From positions 1,034,752 through 1,098,751 of the forward strand of contig JAGTXK010000239.1 of the NCBI GenBank assembly GCA_019096195.1: a DNA stretch of 64,000 nt, given 5' to 3'. The stretch's first letter is position 1. Every line of letters starts with the position of its first letter. This document shows, one piece after another, positions 35,201 to 46,836 of the stretch. Source of the stretch: Boletus sp. NGJ (taxonomy: Eukaryota; Basidiomycota; Agaricomycetes; Boletales; Boletaceae). The position numbers and the translations under genes were made by a program. A model generated the notes under the pieces. That model saw nothing but the letters and a program-made list of their open reading frames with translations, was not told the origin of the DNA and did no database searches.

Positions 35201-35474
35201 GGTCCGAGAGGCGTTGGAAGGCTGGAAGAGGCAAGGGCCGAGAGCGAGCGAGTAAGCCATGTGCAAGCGCACGATAGACAGGTCGAGTGAGAGTAAATGC
35301 TCGAAGCGATTTGCAGGTCTGCGATCCAGAACGATCCGAACGAATAATGTAGACTGAGGAGATGGCGTACGGACTGGTTGGGGAACTCACCGCTTGAAGA
35401 TTGTGGATATCGTCGATGGCGAGATATTGCGCGATGTTAAACAAAAGATCGTACGGGAGGGCGTTGAGGGACAT
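32206..35474 (-). CDS. Long F-box protein (~1,019 aa)
   Basis: Four exons join in frame: 35474-35391, 35318-34705, 34655-33983 and 33894-32206. The F-box is at the N-terminus and split by intron 1 (MSLNALPYDLLFNIAQYLAIDDIHNLQA / TCKSLRAF). Later features resemble beta-propeller blades: YTLCATKSGRVICWDVARDVCLAEWDP, WELWKCRVEFDERAVYFTMARVLEGS, PGLYVLLDWAKDEYVFVDTG joined to CLISSNWSCILHEDQIVIHSEE, and the end GVETINIDQSQGAVILSVKEGKIFILRYE. Between them is an acidic, Ser-rich disordered insert of about 200 residues. It probably serves as a substrate receptor of an SCF ubiquitin ligase; target unknown. The exon sum is a multiple of three and no stop interrupts it. Confidence 0.82.
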
Positions 35475-36639
35475 GAGGAGAGAAATGTGGTGGATGGAAG
35501 AGGATGGACGTGGATCGGGGATGGCTGTAGGCGGGGAGGAGGACGCGGACCAAGTGGGAAATGGGAAATTGCAGAGAGGGCGAGTTGCTTTGAACCCACT
35601 TGTGCGGCCGCACTACAAAATCCCTAATTCGGACAATCCCACGTGGTCCAACCACCCGCTGATCCCAGCTTAAGCTTAGTTCAATTGGCCTTTAAGACTA
35701 TCCGCAAATGTTCACATGAGGTTAGATACGTGCAAACAGCCCGGTCATGCTCTTATCGCAAGGATTCCCCCGACCAATAATCCAAAGATCCCATGAACAA
35801 GTCCCCCGAGTGTTGCAATGCTCCTTTCTCGCTTGTGAGTGAGGCTGTTCCAAGGACAAGCACGTTTCCATTGCTCCGGGAGCACCAGGAACACGACCAT
35901 GTATAGCCAACTGAAATCTGATAGGGACGTGGTCCTCTCGCCATCATGCTCGGCGCGGTGTCAATCATATTGTGGGACTTTTAGTCACGGACACTGAGCA
36001 GGCTCCTACTCACCTCTAAACTCCAACATTAACAGAATTGTAGTAGACAGAAAGTGAGGAGTGAACCAATGACCCGAGCTCTGTTGTTGTACCCTTGATT
36101 TCGAGCTTCTGTCTTGGGCATTTTATCTTCGTTCCGAGTCATTCTCCTCGGCCGTCGAAGCTCCAAGCTAACACAACACGTTTGCAACGGAGGTTTGATA
36201 GCATGTCAATGGCATTTGCTCTCCGGTCCGATTCAGAGTACGTGGCGTTTGCGTCTAGCTAGGCTGCCAGGGCCTCTACCATCTCGCTTGGTACTAAACG
36301 TCCCACTTGAACTTATCCAAGAAGAACACGGGATCGGACACCTTCAGCTGTTGGCTCCTGGAACTTAGTTGATTTCACTACACCTCGGTAATTGCAAAGG
36401 CGTGGAATCGTGGGAGGACTCCCACCAGGGTTAGGTTAGAAGCCTCATTGGAGTCTTGGAATTACTCATGGTCACCGACGGGTAAAACGAAAACTCTCAA
36501 CTATATCCGAATTCGCTCACCATATTCATAGCCGCATCAGTTTGCCATAAAATTCTTCCACGTCAATAATATTGTGGCAGCGTGGCACCGGAATTGCTCT
36601 CGATCTGCACAGTTCAAAGGCCACCACAGGTCCGCGCGC
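35475..36639. other. Intergenic; no supported gene
   Basis: No domain-bearing ORF on either strand. Confidence 0.4.
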
Positions 36640-37060
36640 CAAAATACCATTAATGCGCTCAAGTGTCGTCACGCCAACTCCGTCGTGAACTGCAGTGCGT
36701 TGGCCCCAATCACGTCGATGATCGTATTGTGATTATTCATTCTCTTCTCCGTCTAGGCTTTATATTGATCCTACTGTGCACCCAAGGTGCAGCATATATC
36801 GGTCCCGAAGTCGACGTGTGGAGCTGGAGGTCCCATTTGATGACCAGAGTTTACTGTCGCTACACGACGGGATCAAACGCGGTTCTGTCACAGTGCATCG
36901 TTGACTTGGCATGGATACGTCGATCCTTGTCGATCCTCCTTGATCCGAGATTGACACGAGGAACAGAATACGAGCACTTTGTCTTGCGAATGCTCGCGCA
37001 AGTCCAACGGCCCGCGCGTCTCTGATGGAAGTACTTGTACGTATCTGGATGGCCCTCTAG
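36640..37060 (+). pseudogene. KIN1-type protein kinase fragment, frameshifted
   Basis: The pieces fall in three frames: AAYIGPEVDVWSW (kinase subdomains VIII-IX), then VPFDDQSLLSLHDGIKRGSV (family consensus PFDDxSxxxLHxxIKRG), then RMLAQVQ and ARASLMEVL. The order is right for a KIN1/SNF1-like kinase C-lobe but no frame or splice plan unites them. Upstream sequence for the N-lobe is not recognisable. It is a dead fragment. Confidence 0.6.
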
Positions 37061-37480
37061 AAGCGCTTTACATCCAGGCATGAGTGGGCTCGGGTTCGGC
37101 CGGTGATGTCTCACCGTCATTGTATGTCGTCCACGCTGTCGGATTTCAAATTTCAGATCCCATCACCGGACATCCCACACTACCTACACCTCTCCCGTTT
37201 CACGTTCCGCTCTCGCCTATTCCATCGAGTAGTCCATTCATGTCCGCCCATTGATCTATCGTCGCACCTGTAGTATCATACTCCATGGATGATGCCAAGA
37301 GCAAGTTCCTTGTCGATGGTTACAGAATCCTTCAGTCACGGATCGTTCTTTGACGCACTTGCTGTTTTGCCTCAATTCCGCGACGCGTAGGCGTCACTAT
37401 TCCCGTGCACCACTCTTCTTCAAATACTGCCCTGCTCACCGTACGGGTTTTGTTAAAAGGACCCATTTTAGCTCATCACG

Positions 37481-37882
37481 ATGTTCGCTAACGCCAAAGC
37501 CCTTGTCGTCATTGTCTCATGCGCACTCGTTGCACAGGCTGGGCGCTATGGGACCACTTACCTCTCCCGGGCTACCGCGCCCTCCACCTGCATTGTTAAT
37601 AACTCGGACCAAGCCGCCAAAAACAACGGTTGCGCAGGCTAGTACGTATCTGAGTTTTCCCCCATATCGGGCGTCACTGAGCCTTTGTCAGCACTGACCT
37701 GCCGTGTGTCTGCGCCTCGACCGCATTCCAACAGGACGCTCGCGTGTCTATCCAGGCTAACTGTCCCGCTTCCGACGTCGCGAACGCGATGCAACTTCAG
37801 AACCAATATTGTTCCTGTACGTGATGCTCATCGCTTTACACGTTCTCTTGACCGATTCGGCACCGTCGCAGCGAGCTCTTAG
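37481..37882 (+). pseudogene. Truncated CFEM-protein gene (copy A of the duplication)
   Basis: Three exons (37481-37641, 37692-37816, 37872-37882) still have usable splice sites and parallel the intact gene at 59298-58692. They give a signal peptide (MFANAKALVVIVSCALVAQA), a reduced CFEM domain with TDLPCVCAST and QANCPASDVANAMQLQNQYC, and then TAG where the Ser/Thr stalk should begin. Compared with the intact copy two CFEM cysteines are lost (ACMTGC to TCIVNN, LSC to VSI). The GPI tail survives only as an orphan at 38920-39025. A 98-residue soluble product is conceivable; decay is likelier. Confidence 0.7.
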
Positions 37883-38919
37883 AGTGACGGTGCGCCTGTG
37901 TCCGCCGCAACCTAGGGTTGCGCACGGCTAACACCGCGGGTCGGCCGGTTCACACTATGTCCGTACCCGCCATCACCGTACCCTAAGAGGCTGCACAACC
38001 TCAGGGTTACACTACAAGTTATTTGTTTATTTGTGACGGACCATGGACGATATTCATTCTGTTATTGATACAGTACACGATTCCAACCCGACCATTTTCT
38101 CGTTGATGAGCTCTGAGGCACTCAAGCTTCAGTCTCGGATGAAGAACTTGATAACAACCCCGTAAATTGATTATCAGGGTGTCTCAATTAACAAGTTATC
38201 GATACCGATGGTACATAATACAACACGTGAGAATCGTCCGTAAATAGGCGTTCTAGGACGGTCGAGTCACGAGACCGACCTAGAATTTAGTCCGTGCATG
38301 AGTTTAGCGAAGTGGCGCGGCGTTTCTTTTTCCTTCGGACCCACTTCGCCCACACAGACTTACCATGCATCACTGCTTTCCTTTTCTCTCTGTCTATTTC
38401 GCACCACTCCTTCTCGCAGTACGACATCATCCTCGCTCACTTAAGTCTACTCGTCCGTCGCACGCTTTCACGCCGTGGAGAGCGTTTAGCTTCTACTCGG
38501 TGCCCAACCCACCCTCACAGCTTGCTCTCCGGTCGCTTGCCTCGGGCCGGAAAGCCCCCGGGCCCACCATCAGATGTAATTACTCGCACGTAGTTCAAAC
38601 ACGATTTCTATTCTGGCCATAAATTCAGCAAGTTCACTAGAAGCTTTCCACACGTTAGTGTTCGCAATGCACGGATTCCAGTCTCGATCGATTTCATATA
38701 GTTTTCATCGCGGAAATGAATGTTGGGCTGGACCCCCATCGACTTTTGGTTCGGGTAGCTGTCACGCAAATTTATCCATCGCTGGGATCAATAATCACGG
38801 TCGTGACAGAGACTGAATTTTCGCAAGAACGACGTTGCCAAAGTGCACATCATACCCGTGCCCCTATACCGATAATGGAACTACTGTGGTGTTACACGTA
38901 CTCTTCTGTGTCTGTCAGC
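37883..38919. other. About 1 kb inserted into the CFEM pseudogene
   Basis: This stretch separates the 5' part of copy A from its GPI-tail remnant; the intact copy has only about 100 bases there. It contains no recognised transposase or terminal repeats. Confidence 0.45.
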
Positions 38920-39025
38920 GCTCGCGACACGTTTTGCCACAAGCATGGGTGTTGCCATGGCACTCTCCGCGCCCTTCTCGTTCGGAAGCCAGGGCGGGAG
39001 GGTATTGGTCGGCGCCATCTTAGCC
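38920..39025 (+). pseudogene. Orphan GPI-tail remnant of CFEM copy A
   Basis: ATGGCACTCTCCGCGCCCTT at 38957-38976 and the bases after it (MALSAPFSFGS...VLVGAIL) match the end of the intact CFEM gene (MALSAPFSFGS...VLVGAAVIL). The preceding bases also correspond to its stalk. Confidence 0.65.
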
Positions 39026-39829
39026 TGCCTACCATAGCACCATGCGATTTCCCTATAACTGCGCTTGGCGAATGAACTGGCACGCATGTGGTCGTTTCTT
39101 GTCTGTTTTCAGGAGGAGATGAGGTGTGACTTGATGTCAGGGACATGACCTCTCAAACGTGAGCCCTGTTGACACATGTTTTGTAAACCACGATACAACA
39201 CGTATCATTCCGAGTGCTCGTCCTGGGCATATTGACGAACAAACGTCTGGTCGGATGGACAGATTCATGTCCGATATCTTGGGATCAAATATATCCAATT
39301 TTGTGGGCGCTGCACAGCTTTGCGGGGAGGAAGAAGAGGGCATCTTCGGAGGCGAAATCCGATATACTGTACCGCTTGGGACCTCTTATGGGTGTTCGTG
39401 AACTGGACGCACATTTGTCGACTGTGCATTTTTGCCGATCAAGGCAACATGTGTTCTGAAACTAGACAGTGGATGGTCCCTAATTGGGAGTGACTGGTAG
39501 CCGGTCACCCTGGTGACAATTCCACCTGATCTACGCAAGAAAAAAAAAATGGGCCGGAATGTAAGTAGGTCGTAGTAAGCTATACAGGACGTCACCGTGC
39601 CTGGATGCTACCGTGCGGTCTGGCACCAATATTAGAACCGCAGTCGCTGTCAATAGGACAGTGTCTCACGCGCGACCATACAATCGCACACATACTTGGT
39701 GCATGTGTGGTGGAATCCTAAATATCAATATCTTGGACGTCGATCACTAGGCTTGGCAGCACATGTACTGTGCCTTTTGGTGTTCTGGGTATTACTGTAG
39801 CACCGCCGAGCAGCACGCTTTTGACCAAG

Positions 39830-40230
39830 GAAACATGGGATGTTTGTGGATCGCCTGTGCAGTGGCACTCGGGACACGTGTCGATGCGGTGACTTTCACT
39901 GCAAGGCAAGCCTTGCTCCTATCCAGCGCCAGACAAAGCACAGGATGGATATGACAAGGAGAAGATTGGTGAATAAAAAGCATATGCTTGGGTGCACACA
40001 GCCCAAGCCGAAGAGCAGGAGTATTTCCCTGTCGACTTTAGCTCCTCCGATCGGTAGACAGAAGGACGCCGGGGGATATTGGAGGTCACATGAACACACA
40101 TCTTCGTCTCCCTTGTTGATCGTGAACATGTCCTCTTTGCGACCGACGTTTAATGTAGTTCTAATCACCAAAGAATGGGATGGTGAAGAACGTGACTGCG
40201 AGGAGCGAGGTGACAACGGGCAACATAAAT
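39830..40230 (+). repeat. Duplicated non-coding segment, copy A
   Basis: Shared conceptual fragments with the minus strand of 58050-57640 (RDTCRC, RQTK, KDAGxY, HTxSSPxLIV, SxRP) show that these stretches are diverged copies. No stable coding frame is seen. Confidence 0.6.
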
Positions 40231-40865
40231 GTCGCCTTTTTCGGAGTAACCACTGCCACGTCAATCGCCCGTACATGTCGGAGTTGGCCAGGGGCCAGCG
40301 AGGGTAACGCGTGCAGAGACGCGAAATAGCGACGCTTGGAGAGGTCGGAGAATCTAGGAACGGATGATTCAGACGAGGAAAGATAGTAGAGCCGAGAGTG
40401 AGGATATAAATATGAGAATGTCCATCTGTGGCGTCAACCGAAGATGGCTATATGGATGTCGGATGCACCGGGTCTGTGATGCCGAGGTGAAAAGACAGGC
40501 CAAGATGAAAAGTGAAGCGTAAGAAATAACACGGCGAGTCTGATAGAGGACGACGTTCGGCGAACAAGTGCTTGGTAGAAGTACGAAGTCGAGCAAGTAG
40601 TGGTAAGTAGGAAAGGATATTAGCGGATGTGTGACGTGTGACACCGTGACAGGTTCAGTACTCGAGGTGAGAACAAAGCAGCCGCTGCTCATCGTCAGGA
40701 CACTCTCCGCCGTTCCCTCACTGCCAGCCCTCTCCCTCCCTCCTCTCCCTCCTCCTCTCCCTCCCTCCCCCTTCCTCACCCTCTCCGCTCGCTCCTGGTC
40801 GCGCGCCATCTCTCGCACGACGCCCGCCCTTCCCTCGATTCCACACCCGCTCCCTTCCTTTCATC

Positions 40866-42326
40866 ATGGGCAATTGTATCTCTGCTCAGGACAGGGCCGA
40901 AAAGGCAATATCAGACGCCATCGACCGTCAACTCGAAGAAGATTCCAGGAAGCTCAGAAAGGAGTGCAAAATATTACTCCTAGGTTAGCTTATCCCGTCA
41001 GGACTTTGAGCGCCTCTTTCCCACTCTCACTCCCTTCCTTGCTTCTTTGTGTCCCGTGCTGACCTAACTATGTCATAGGCTCGGGTGAATCAGGGAAATC
41101 GACCATCGTTAAGCAGATGAAGATTATTCACCAGGGCGGTTTCACCGACGAGGAACTTATGACTTACCGACCCACCATCTACCGAAATACCCTCGATAGT
41201 GCACAAGCTATCGTTCTCGCAATGCGCAAGATCGGTCTCGACTGTGTCGATCCAAACAACCGTGTACGTTTCAACTCATCCAACTCGGTCTCGCTACCCT
41301 CATATCCGCCACGTCAGGTCAACGCAGACCGTATCTTTGACTACCGAATTGACCCATCACCCTCTTTCGTCTTTTCTTCCGAGATCGCCGAAGCCATCCA
41401 CGAATTGTGGAAAGACCCAATAATCCCAAAGCTCATGGATCACTGTTGCGAATTTTACCTGATGGACAGCGCTGTTTAGTCAGTACGGCCATTCCACCCC
41501 ATCCTTGCTCGTTCTCACCGCCCCGCCTCAGTTTCTTCACCGACGTCCTACGCATAGGTTCACCCAATTACCTGCCAACCGAAAACGATGTTCTACGAGC
41601 TCGTCTAAAGACAACCGGCATCACAGAAACTAGATTCACAATGAGTCAACTCCAGTACGTCTGATCTTTTGGCTCGTCCCATATCCCCTCAACGTCACAT
41701 AGAATACATATGTTCGATGTCGGTGGACAACGCTCAGAGCGAAAGAAGTGGATCCACTGCTTCGAGAGCGTCACGAGCATCATTTTCTGTACAGCCCTAA
41801 GTGAGTATGACCAAGTGTTGCTGGAAGAGAAGAATCAGGCAAGTCTCCCATCTGTCATCCATAGTCGGGCTCTAAACCACACTTTGTAGAATCGGATGGC
41901 CGAGTCCCTCATACTCTTTGAATCCGTCATCAACTCCCGATGGTTTTTGAGAACATCCATTATTCTCTTCCTTAACAAGATTGATGTTTTCAAGACCAAG
42001 CTACCAAAGGTGCGTCTTCCAATAATACGTGTCTTTTGTTTTGTCTTACCTCGTCAGGTTCCACTGGAGAGATACTTCCCAGAGTACTCTGGCGGTGCTG
42101 ATATCAACAAGGCTGCGAAATATATTCTCTGGAGATTTATGCAAACAAATCGCGCTCGCCTCTCTGTTTATCCTCAGTAGGTTTTAAATCTTTGTACCTT
42201 CATCCCGAACTCATACCGGTGACCAGTCTAACCCAAGCGACGGACACGACGAACATTCGTTTAGTATTCGCGGCAGTGAAGGAAACAATTCTACAGAATG
42301 CATTAAAAGACTCGGGGATTCTGTAG
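40866..42326 (+). CDS. Heterotrimeric G-protein alpha subunit
   Basis: The protein (about 350 residues, some eight exons) begins MGNCIS, a signal for N-myristoylation at Gly2 and palmitoylation at Cys4. Exon 1 (40866-40983) ends in KILLLG, continued from 41079 by [21 protein letters not shown] (P-loop). Then come the helical domain ([40 protein letters not shown]), switch I ([15 protein letters not shown]), switch II ([19 protein letters not shown]), [15 protein letters not shown] and [19 protein letters not shown], ending KDSGIL at TAG 42324-42326. The VYFF codon is split by an intron, so the TAG after SAV at 41477-41479 is not a stop. All GTP-binding motifs are kept. It relays signals from seven-helix receptors. 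A wrecked duplicate lies at 56941-56480. Confidence 0.93.
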
Positions 42327-43092
42327 TTTTAGTTTTGCTCCTCGTTTCTTTTCCTTTTCTCTTTCTCTCTTCCCCCTTTTTTCTCTTTCTGTCCTCTCCG
42401 TTCCCGTTGTGTTACAAGTCGTGTTCGCTATCTATTGGTGAGGCCTCCTCTTGTTCGCAATTAGTACCAGTCTCGTTGACACAATTACTCTCTCGTTGAC
42501 AGCTTGCATTATCTCTGTGGATATTCTTGTCAATTTCCTAGCATGCCTCCATACATAACATATCATCAACCTATTTGCTCTGCTGCACACTGCGGGCTGC
42601 ACAACCAAACTTACGTTATCGCCTGACCACACACCCTCTCGTTTCCCGAGCCTGGACTTTCTTCTTTCTCTTTCCTTCTTACTTCTCTGAGGCGAGTCGA
42701 AACGATATCCGTGACGCGTTCTTTGTCCCAGCACCTCTTCATGGACCTTATCGGTCTTGTCTCCTTTTCTTACTTTTCTCTCCTTCCCTGCTTCTCTCCA
42801 CCCCTTGTCACCTGGTCGTGCTCGGGGTGGCACCGGCTGCGCTACCTCGTTGCTCTCTCCACCTTTCAAGTTGGCTTTTGGAAAAACAGAAAGTGTACAG
42901 TAGACCCAATCCACATGTTTCTTTTTGTGCAAGGGACTACATTTCGTTTGTGCAGGACAAGAAGAGGTAACGCTATCATTTTCTATCGCAGCCCGACACC
43001 GATTGATCGGTCGGTCGTCTAACAACGGGGGTACAATCCATGTATTCACTGCCGCCAGGCAAGGTCAAGCACAATATGCACGACAGCAGTCC
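42327..43092. other. Convergent 3' regions of G-alpha and KAP121
   Basis: A pyrimidine-rich run (42340-42410) follows the G-alpha stop. The 205-codon antisense ORF 42432-43049 has no recognisable content. Confidence 0.4.
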
Positions 43093-46000
43093 TCATCCTT
43101 CGACGTCCCCGGGCCCTCCCAACCCCTCCTCGCCCTCCCACGGATACCGATGACACCCCAACTCGCGGACGCTCGCGATGGCGATCAACAACGGATGTTG
43201 CCCGTCCATCATCCGCAACGTCTTCTCCATATCCTCCAACGCAAACTCTTCCATTTCTTCCATCAACGCGATTTCGTCCCGGTCGTCTTCGTCTTGTGGG
43301 GGGTGTTGTTGTCGGTGGTGTCCGTCGGTACTTCCTCCTCCTCCATCTCTTTCACCGCTTGATCCAGCTATACCGCCCTCGCTCCCCCCTCTACCGCTGC
43401 CCGCACCTGCTGCGCCTGACCGACGTTTCCGCTTCTCAGCCATGTTTTGCAGCTGGAGTTTCGTCCCGTCCATCAACCCGTTCGTCAACTCGGGCGTGAG
43501 CGTGTGCACCCCAACGACGCACAATGTATCCCCGACGGCTTTGTACAACGAGGCGACGAACGACGGATCGGTCTCGATCTGGATGCAGTAGACTAGCTTG
43601 GAGAGGGAGGCGGTGACCATGTGTGGGGTGAGGGTGCCGCTGGATTTACCGCAGGACGTGAGGAGGGGAATGAGTCTGTGTGAACGTAGCATCAGGAGGG
43701 CGTTCCCCGGGAAAAAAAAAGAAAGGCAACGAAAACAAGAAAGAGCGGGCGTACCTACTCGCCGCCTCCCGCACACCCTCGTGAAAGTAGAATTGCAACG
43801 CCGGCAACGCGAGCTCGAGACTCTGTGTGAGATAAGGCCCGAATCGCCCCCCTAGAATACTGCAATAGATGACGAGGGTGTCGAATGCCTGGCATTTCTC
43901 GTCGATGGTCGAGGTGCGGATGCCGACGATGTGGCCGTCCATGGAGATGGTTTCCCATCCATCGCGTTCAAAGTGATCGTCCTCGTCTACCACACGTTAC
44001 GAGGGGCATGAGCATACACGCACGTTCGCGCGCAAGTCGGGCTTACCGTAGATGGATACATCGGCTTTAGCACTCGCCGCGTTGAGCAACGGTGGCATTA
44101 CTACCGGCAAAAAAGGCTCAAATTCAGGTCCCAGTGCCTGACAGATCTTTGCCCATGTTGCAATCAAGTATGTCGCCAAAAGCGTGTCCGAGGGATCGAC
44201 GGGTGAATCTGTCCAGGGCAATGGTGTTAGATCAATAAAAGAATGAAAATGTGTCCTACTCTGGATATTAATTAAGGCGTCGATGAGAGTACGCGCATCT
44301 GGTCGGAAGACGTCGCATCCGACAGCCATTGCTACAGGTACACAAAGAGTAGGGTTTAGTCAGGGGTGGAAGGGACCGTCGGACAATCAGGTACACACCA
44401 ATGAGCCCGGCACATTCCATGGCTTTGACACGCAACTTGTGGTGGCTCGGATCATTCGCATTTCGGAGCACGTTGAGCAGGAGGGGCATGATCGTCCCGT
44501 AATGCTATGAGTCACCAAAAATAAACAGTCTCTTTCAGCTGGGGCAGAGAAAGCGACGTTGGCATTGACGTGGACATACCTTTGCAAACGTGGCCTCGCT
44601 TGCATCAGCGACCATGGCCAACGTCGTGATGGCCTGTTCTTGAACATATCCTTTGACTGGTTTGCCTGCTTCGGCACCCGGGTTAAGCAGCTTGAGTAGT
44701 CGTTCGACGATGGGGTCTAGGTATGGAACAAGCGCCTCCCGTTCAACGCCTTCGCAAAAGTTGATGAGCGCAGCCGCCGCGTGTGCGTGGACACTGTCAC
44801 GGACAAATCAGCCATGTCGTTTCAAGTGGAAATGCTCATTTACCGAGGCTCGGGTGCCTCGAGCGTCGGTATCAACGCGGCAAAGAGTTGCCGGTGATAG
44901 CGATCTTGAATGACCTCCTAGTGTCAATCCAAGATTCAATGAGACCCGCCGGATGCTGACGTCACAGCCACACTTACTTCCAAGTCTGTACACAGTTGAC
45001 CCCTGAATTCACGTTTTAGGTGAGCATTTATGCGCTGGAAAGAGCGAATGCATACAGGCACTGGCATGCAGCATAACGGACGCGAGGATGAGCGTCTTTG
45101 AACATCGGAGTCACGAGGCTGTCAACGCATCGTCCCTCCAGTTCAGATGTGCAAGCATGGAGCAAAAGTAGATTACTCACTCTACAACTTTGCCAAGCTC
45201 GAGTTGCATCACCTAAATCCAATCAGGGAGAATGCATCGAAGAAAAAACGAGGGGGAAAGAAGGATGACAGGCGTACTTTGCTGGTGCCTTCTCCTATGG
45301 CGGCGATCGCCATCAGACCTGCGTGCCGCAATCGCCAATCATAACTCGCGAGCATCGATGGGATGTACTGGAAAGCAGGTGGGAGGACCTCTTTCCCTCC
45401 GAGGGCACATGCGAGGCGGTCAAGGGACTGTTCATAGACCTGTGGGTAGTTCTCGTCCTGGGACTCCTCGGAAGGCTTCCCAAACATGAATCAACCCGAA
45501 CCACCCCCCAGAAATGGAAGAGAAAGAAAGACACACATCGGCTTCCAACCACGCTTCCAACCCTTCCTCAGGTAACTCCCCCATGCCTTCCAAACAAGCA
45601 CGTACGATGGCGGGTGTCCACCCTTCTACACGTTTCACCATCGAAGGTCTTGCTTCGCTCAGCGTGACCATCAGTTCTAACGCCGCCCTCCGGACTTGTT
45701 GCTTTTCTTCGTCTTCGGCAGCCTCGGCATCTCCTTCGTCGCTCTGTTGTACGGTCTGGCAAGGTGGGAAGGCGAACGAGGTACTCGTAGCGGGGAACGG
45801 CTTTGCCACGGTTGGTGTGGGGCCCGAATCGGCGGTGGGCATAATCAAGGCGCGCAAGAACGACAAGAGTGCGGGTAGGTGCGGCGTGAATAGCGTGGGG
45901 TGCGAGGAACAGAGGGGCGTCAACGAACTCAGGAACGTTTTTAGATGCACATTCGGGAGTGAGGGAAGGGTGTCGAGCATCGGATAGAGCAACGACAACG

Positions 46001-46836
46001 ACTGTGCGAGCTGGTGGGCGTCGGAAGCCGTCAAATACGAGACACATGCCCGAAGCGCGGCGAGTCGGACCTGTGTACGATAAACGCGGTCAAACATAGC
46101 AAGAGAGCGTGTGTTTCACGGGACGTACGTCGACGCTCTGACCGTCCTGTAACCCCTTTTGAAAGACGGAGAGCACAGCATCGGTTTGTAGATCGATGAC
46201 CAGGTTTGGACAGCCCGAAAACACTCGGAATGCGCACTCACGAAAACCTGCCTCTGCAGTCTGCGTCATGTTGAACGCCTGTGCTTGTAATGCATGCCAA
46301 GGCCGGCCGCGAGTCATCGCGTTATTGGCAAGGTCGCATACGGTGTCGACGGATTTGCGTCGCACGGAGTCGGAGGGTTCGTGGGAGAGGGAGTGAAGGA
46401 GGAGACGCTCGAGGGTGGTCAAGGCTTGTGAGGAGAGCTGATCATACAGGGTCCCTCTGGGTTCTTTTTGCTGTTGCTGTGGTGCAGGGCGAAAGAGGAG
46501 ACGCCGAAGGAGGACCAAGGAGAAGGATCTCATCTGTACTTGAAGCAGAATAGTAAGCGTCCTAGTTTACAGCGATCATATCAACGTGTTGGCTACTTGC
46601 CACTTCGGTGTCTGCTGCAATGGCAAACTGAGCCAATGCGAGCAAGTAGAGGTCGGGAGTCTGAGCGAGACGATCGTTGACCGCCTTCTCTGCACTAAGG
46701 GATCTCGTCAGAGCAGGCGAAGTTGGTCATTGTGGCTAGAGTCATACTTTGCGCGGATCTTGTTATCACCGAGCACCAGATTAGCGAGTATCTGGGTGAG
46801 CTCAGCAGTGATTTCTTGTGGCACGACAGCTTCCAT
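43093..46836 (-). CDS. Karyopherin, importin beta-3 / KAP121 (PSE1) family
   Basis: Nuclear import receptor built of HEAT repeats that binds cargo and Ran-GTP. It starts [29 protein letters not shown] and splices to [47 protein letters not shown], then [19 protein letters not shown], the diagnostic [58 protein letters not shown]-like [12 protein letters not shown], and [11 protein letters not shown]. It ends [30 protein letters not shown]. Ten or so short introns. Human IPO5 and yeast Pse1 have roughly 250 further residues, missing here; this may be normal for the lineage. One junction (after AADTE) could be read with a GC donor. An acidic Gly/Ser insert precedes the end. Confidence 0.88.

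Noticed and set aside
37639-37642. TAG in the first exon of CFEM copy A as a nonsense mutation
   Set aside because: The TA belongs to the exon and the G starts a GTACGT donor; the codon is completed by C after the intron, as in the intact copy.
41477-41479. TAG in G-alpha after SAV as an inactivating stop
   Set aside because: It straddles an exon end: TA joins T from the next exon to give Tyr, matching the family VYFF.
42432-43049. 205-codon minus-strand ORF between G-alpha and KAP121
   Set aside because: Low-complexity, basic shadow of a pyrimidine-rich stretch; no domain.
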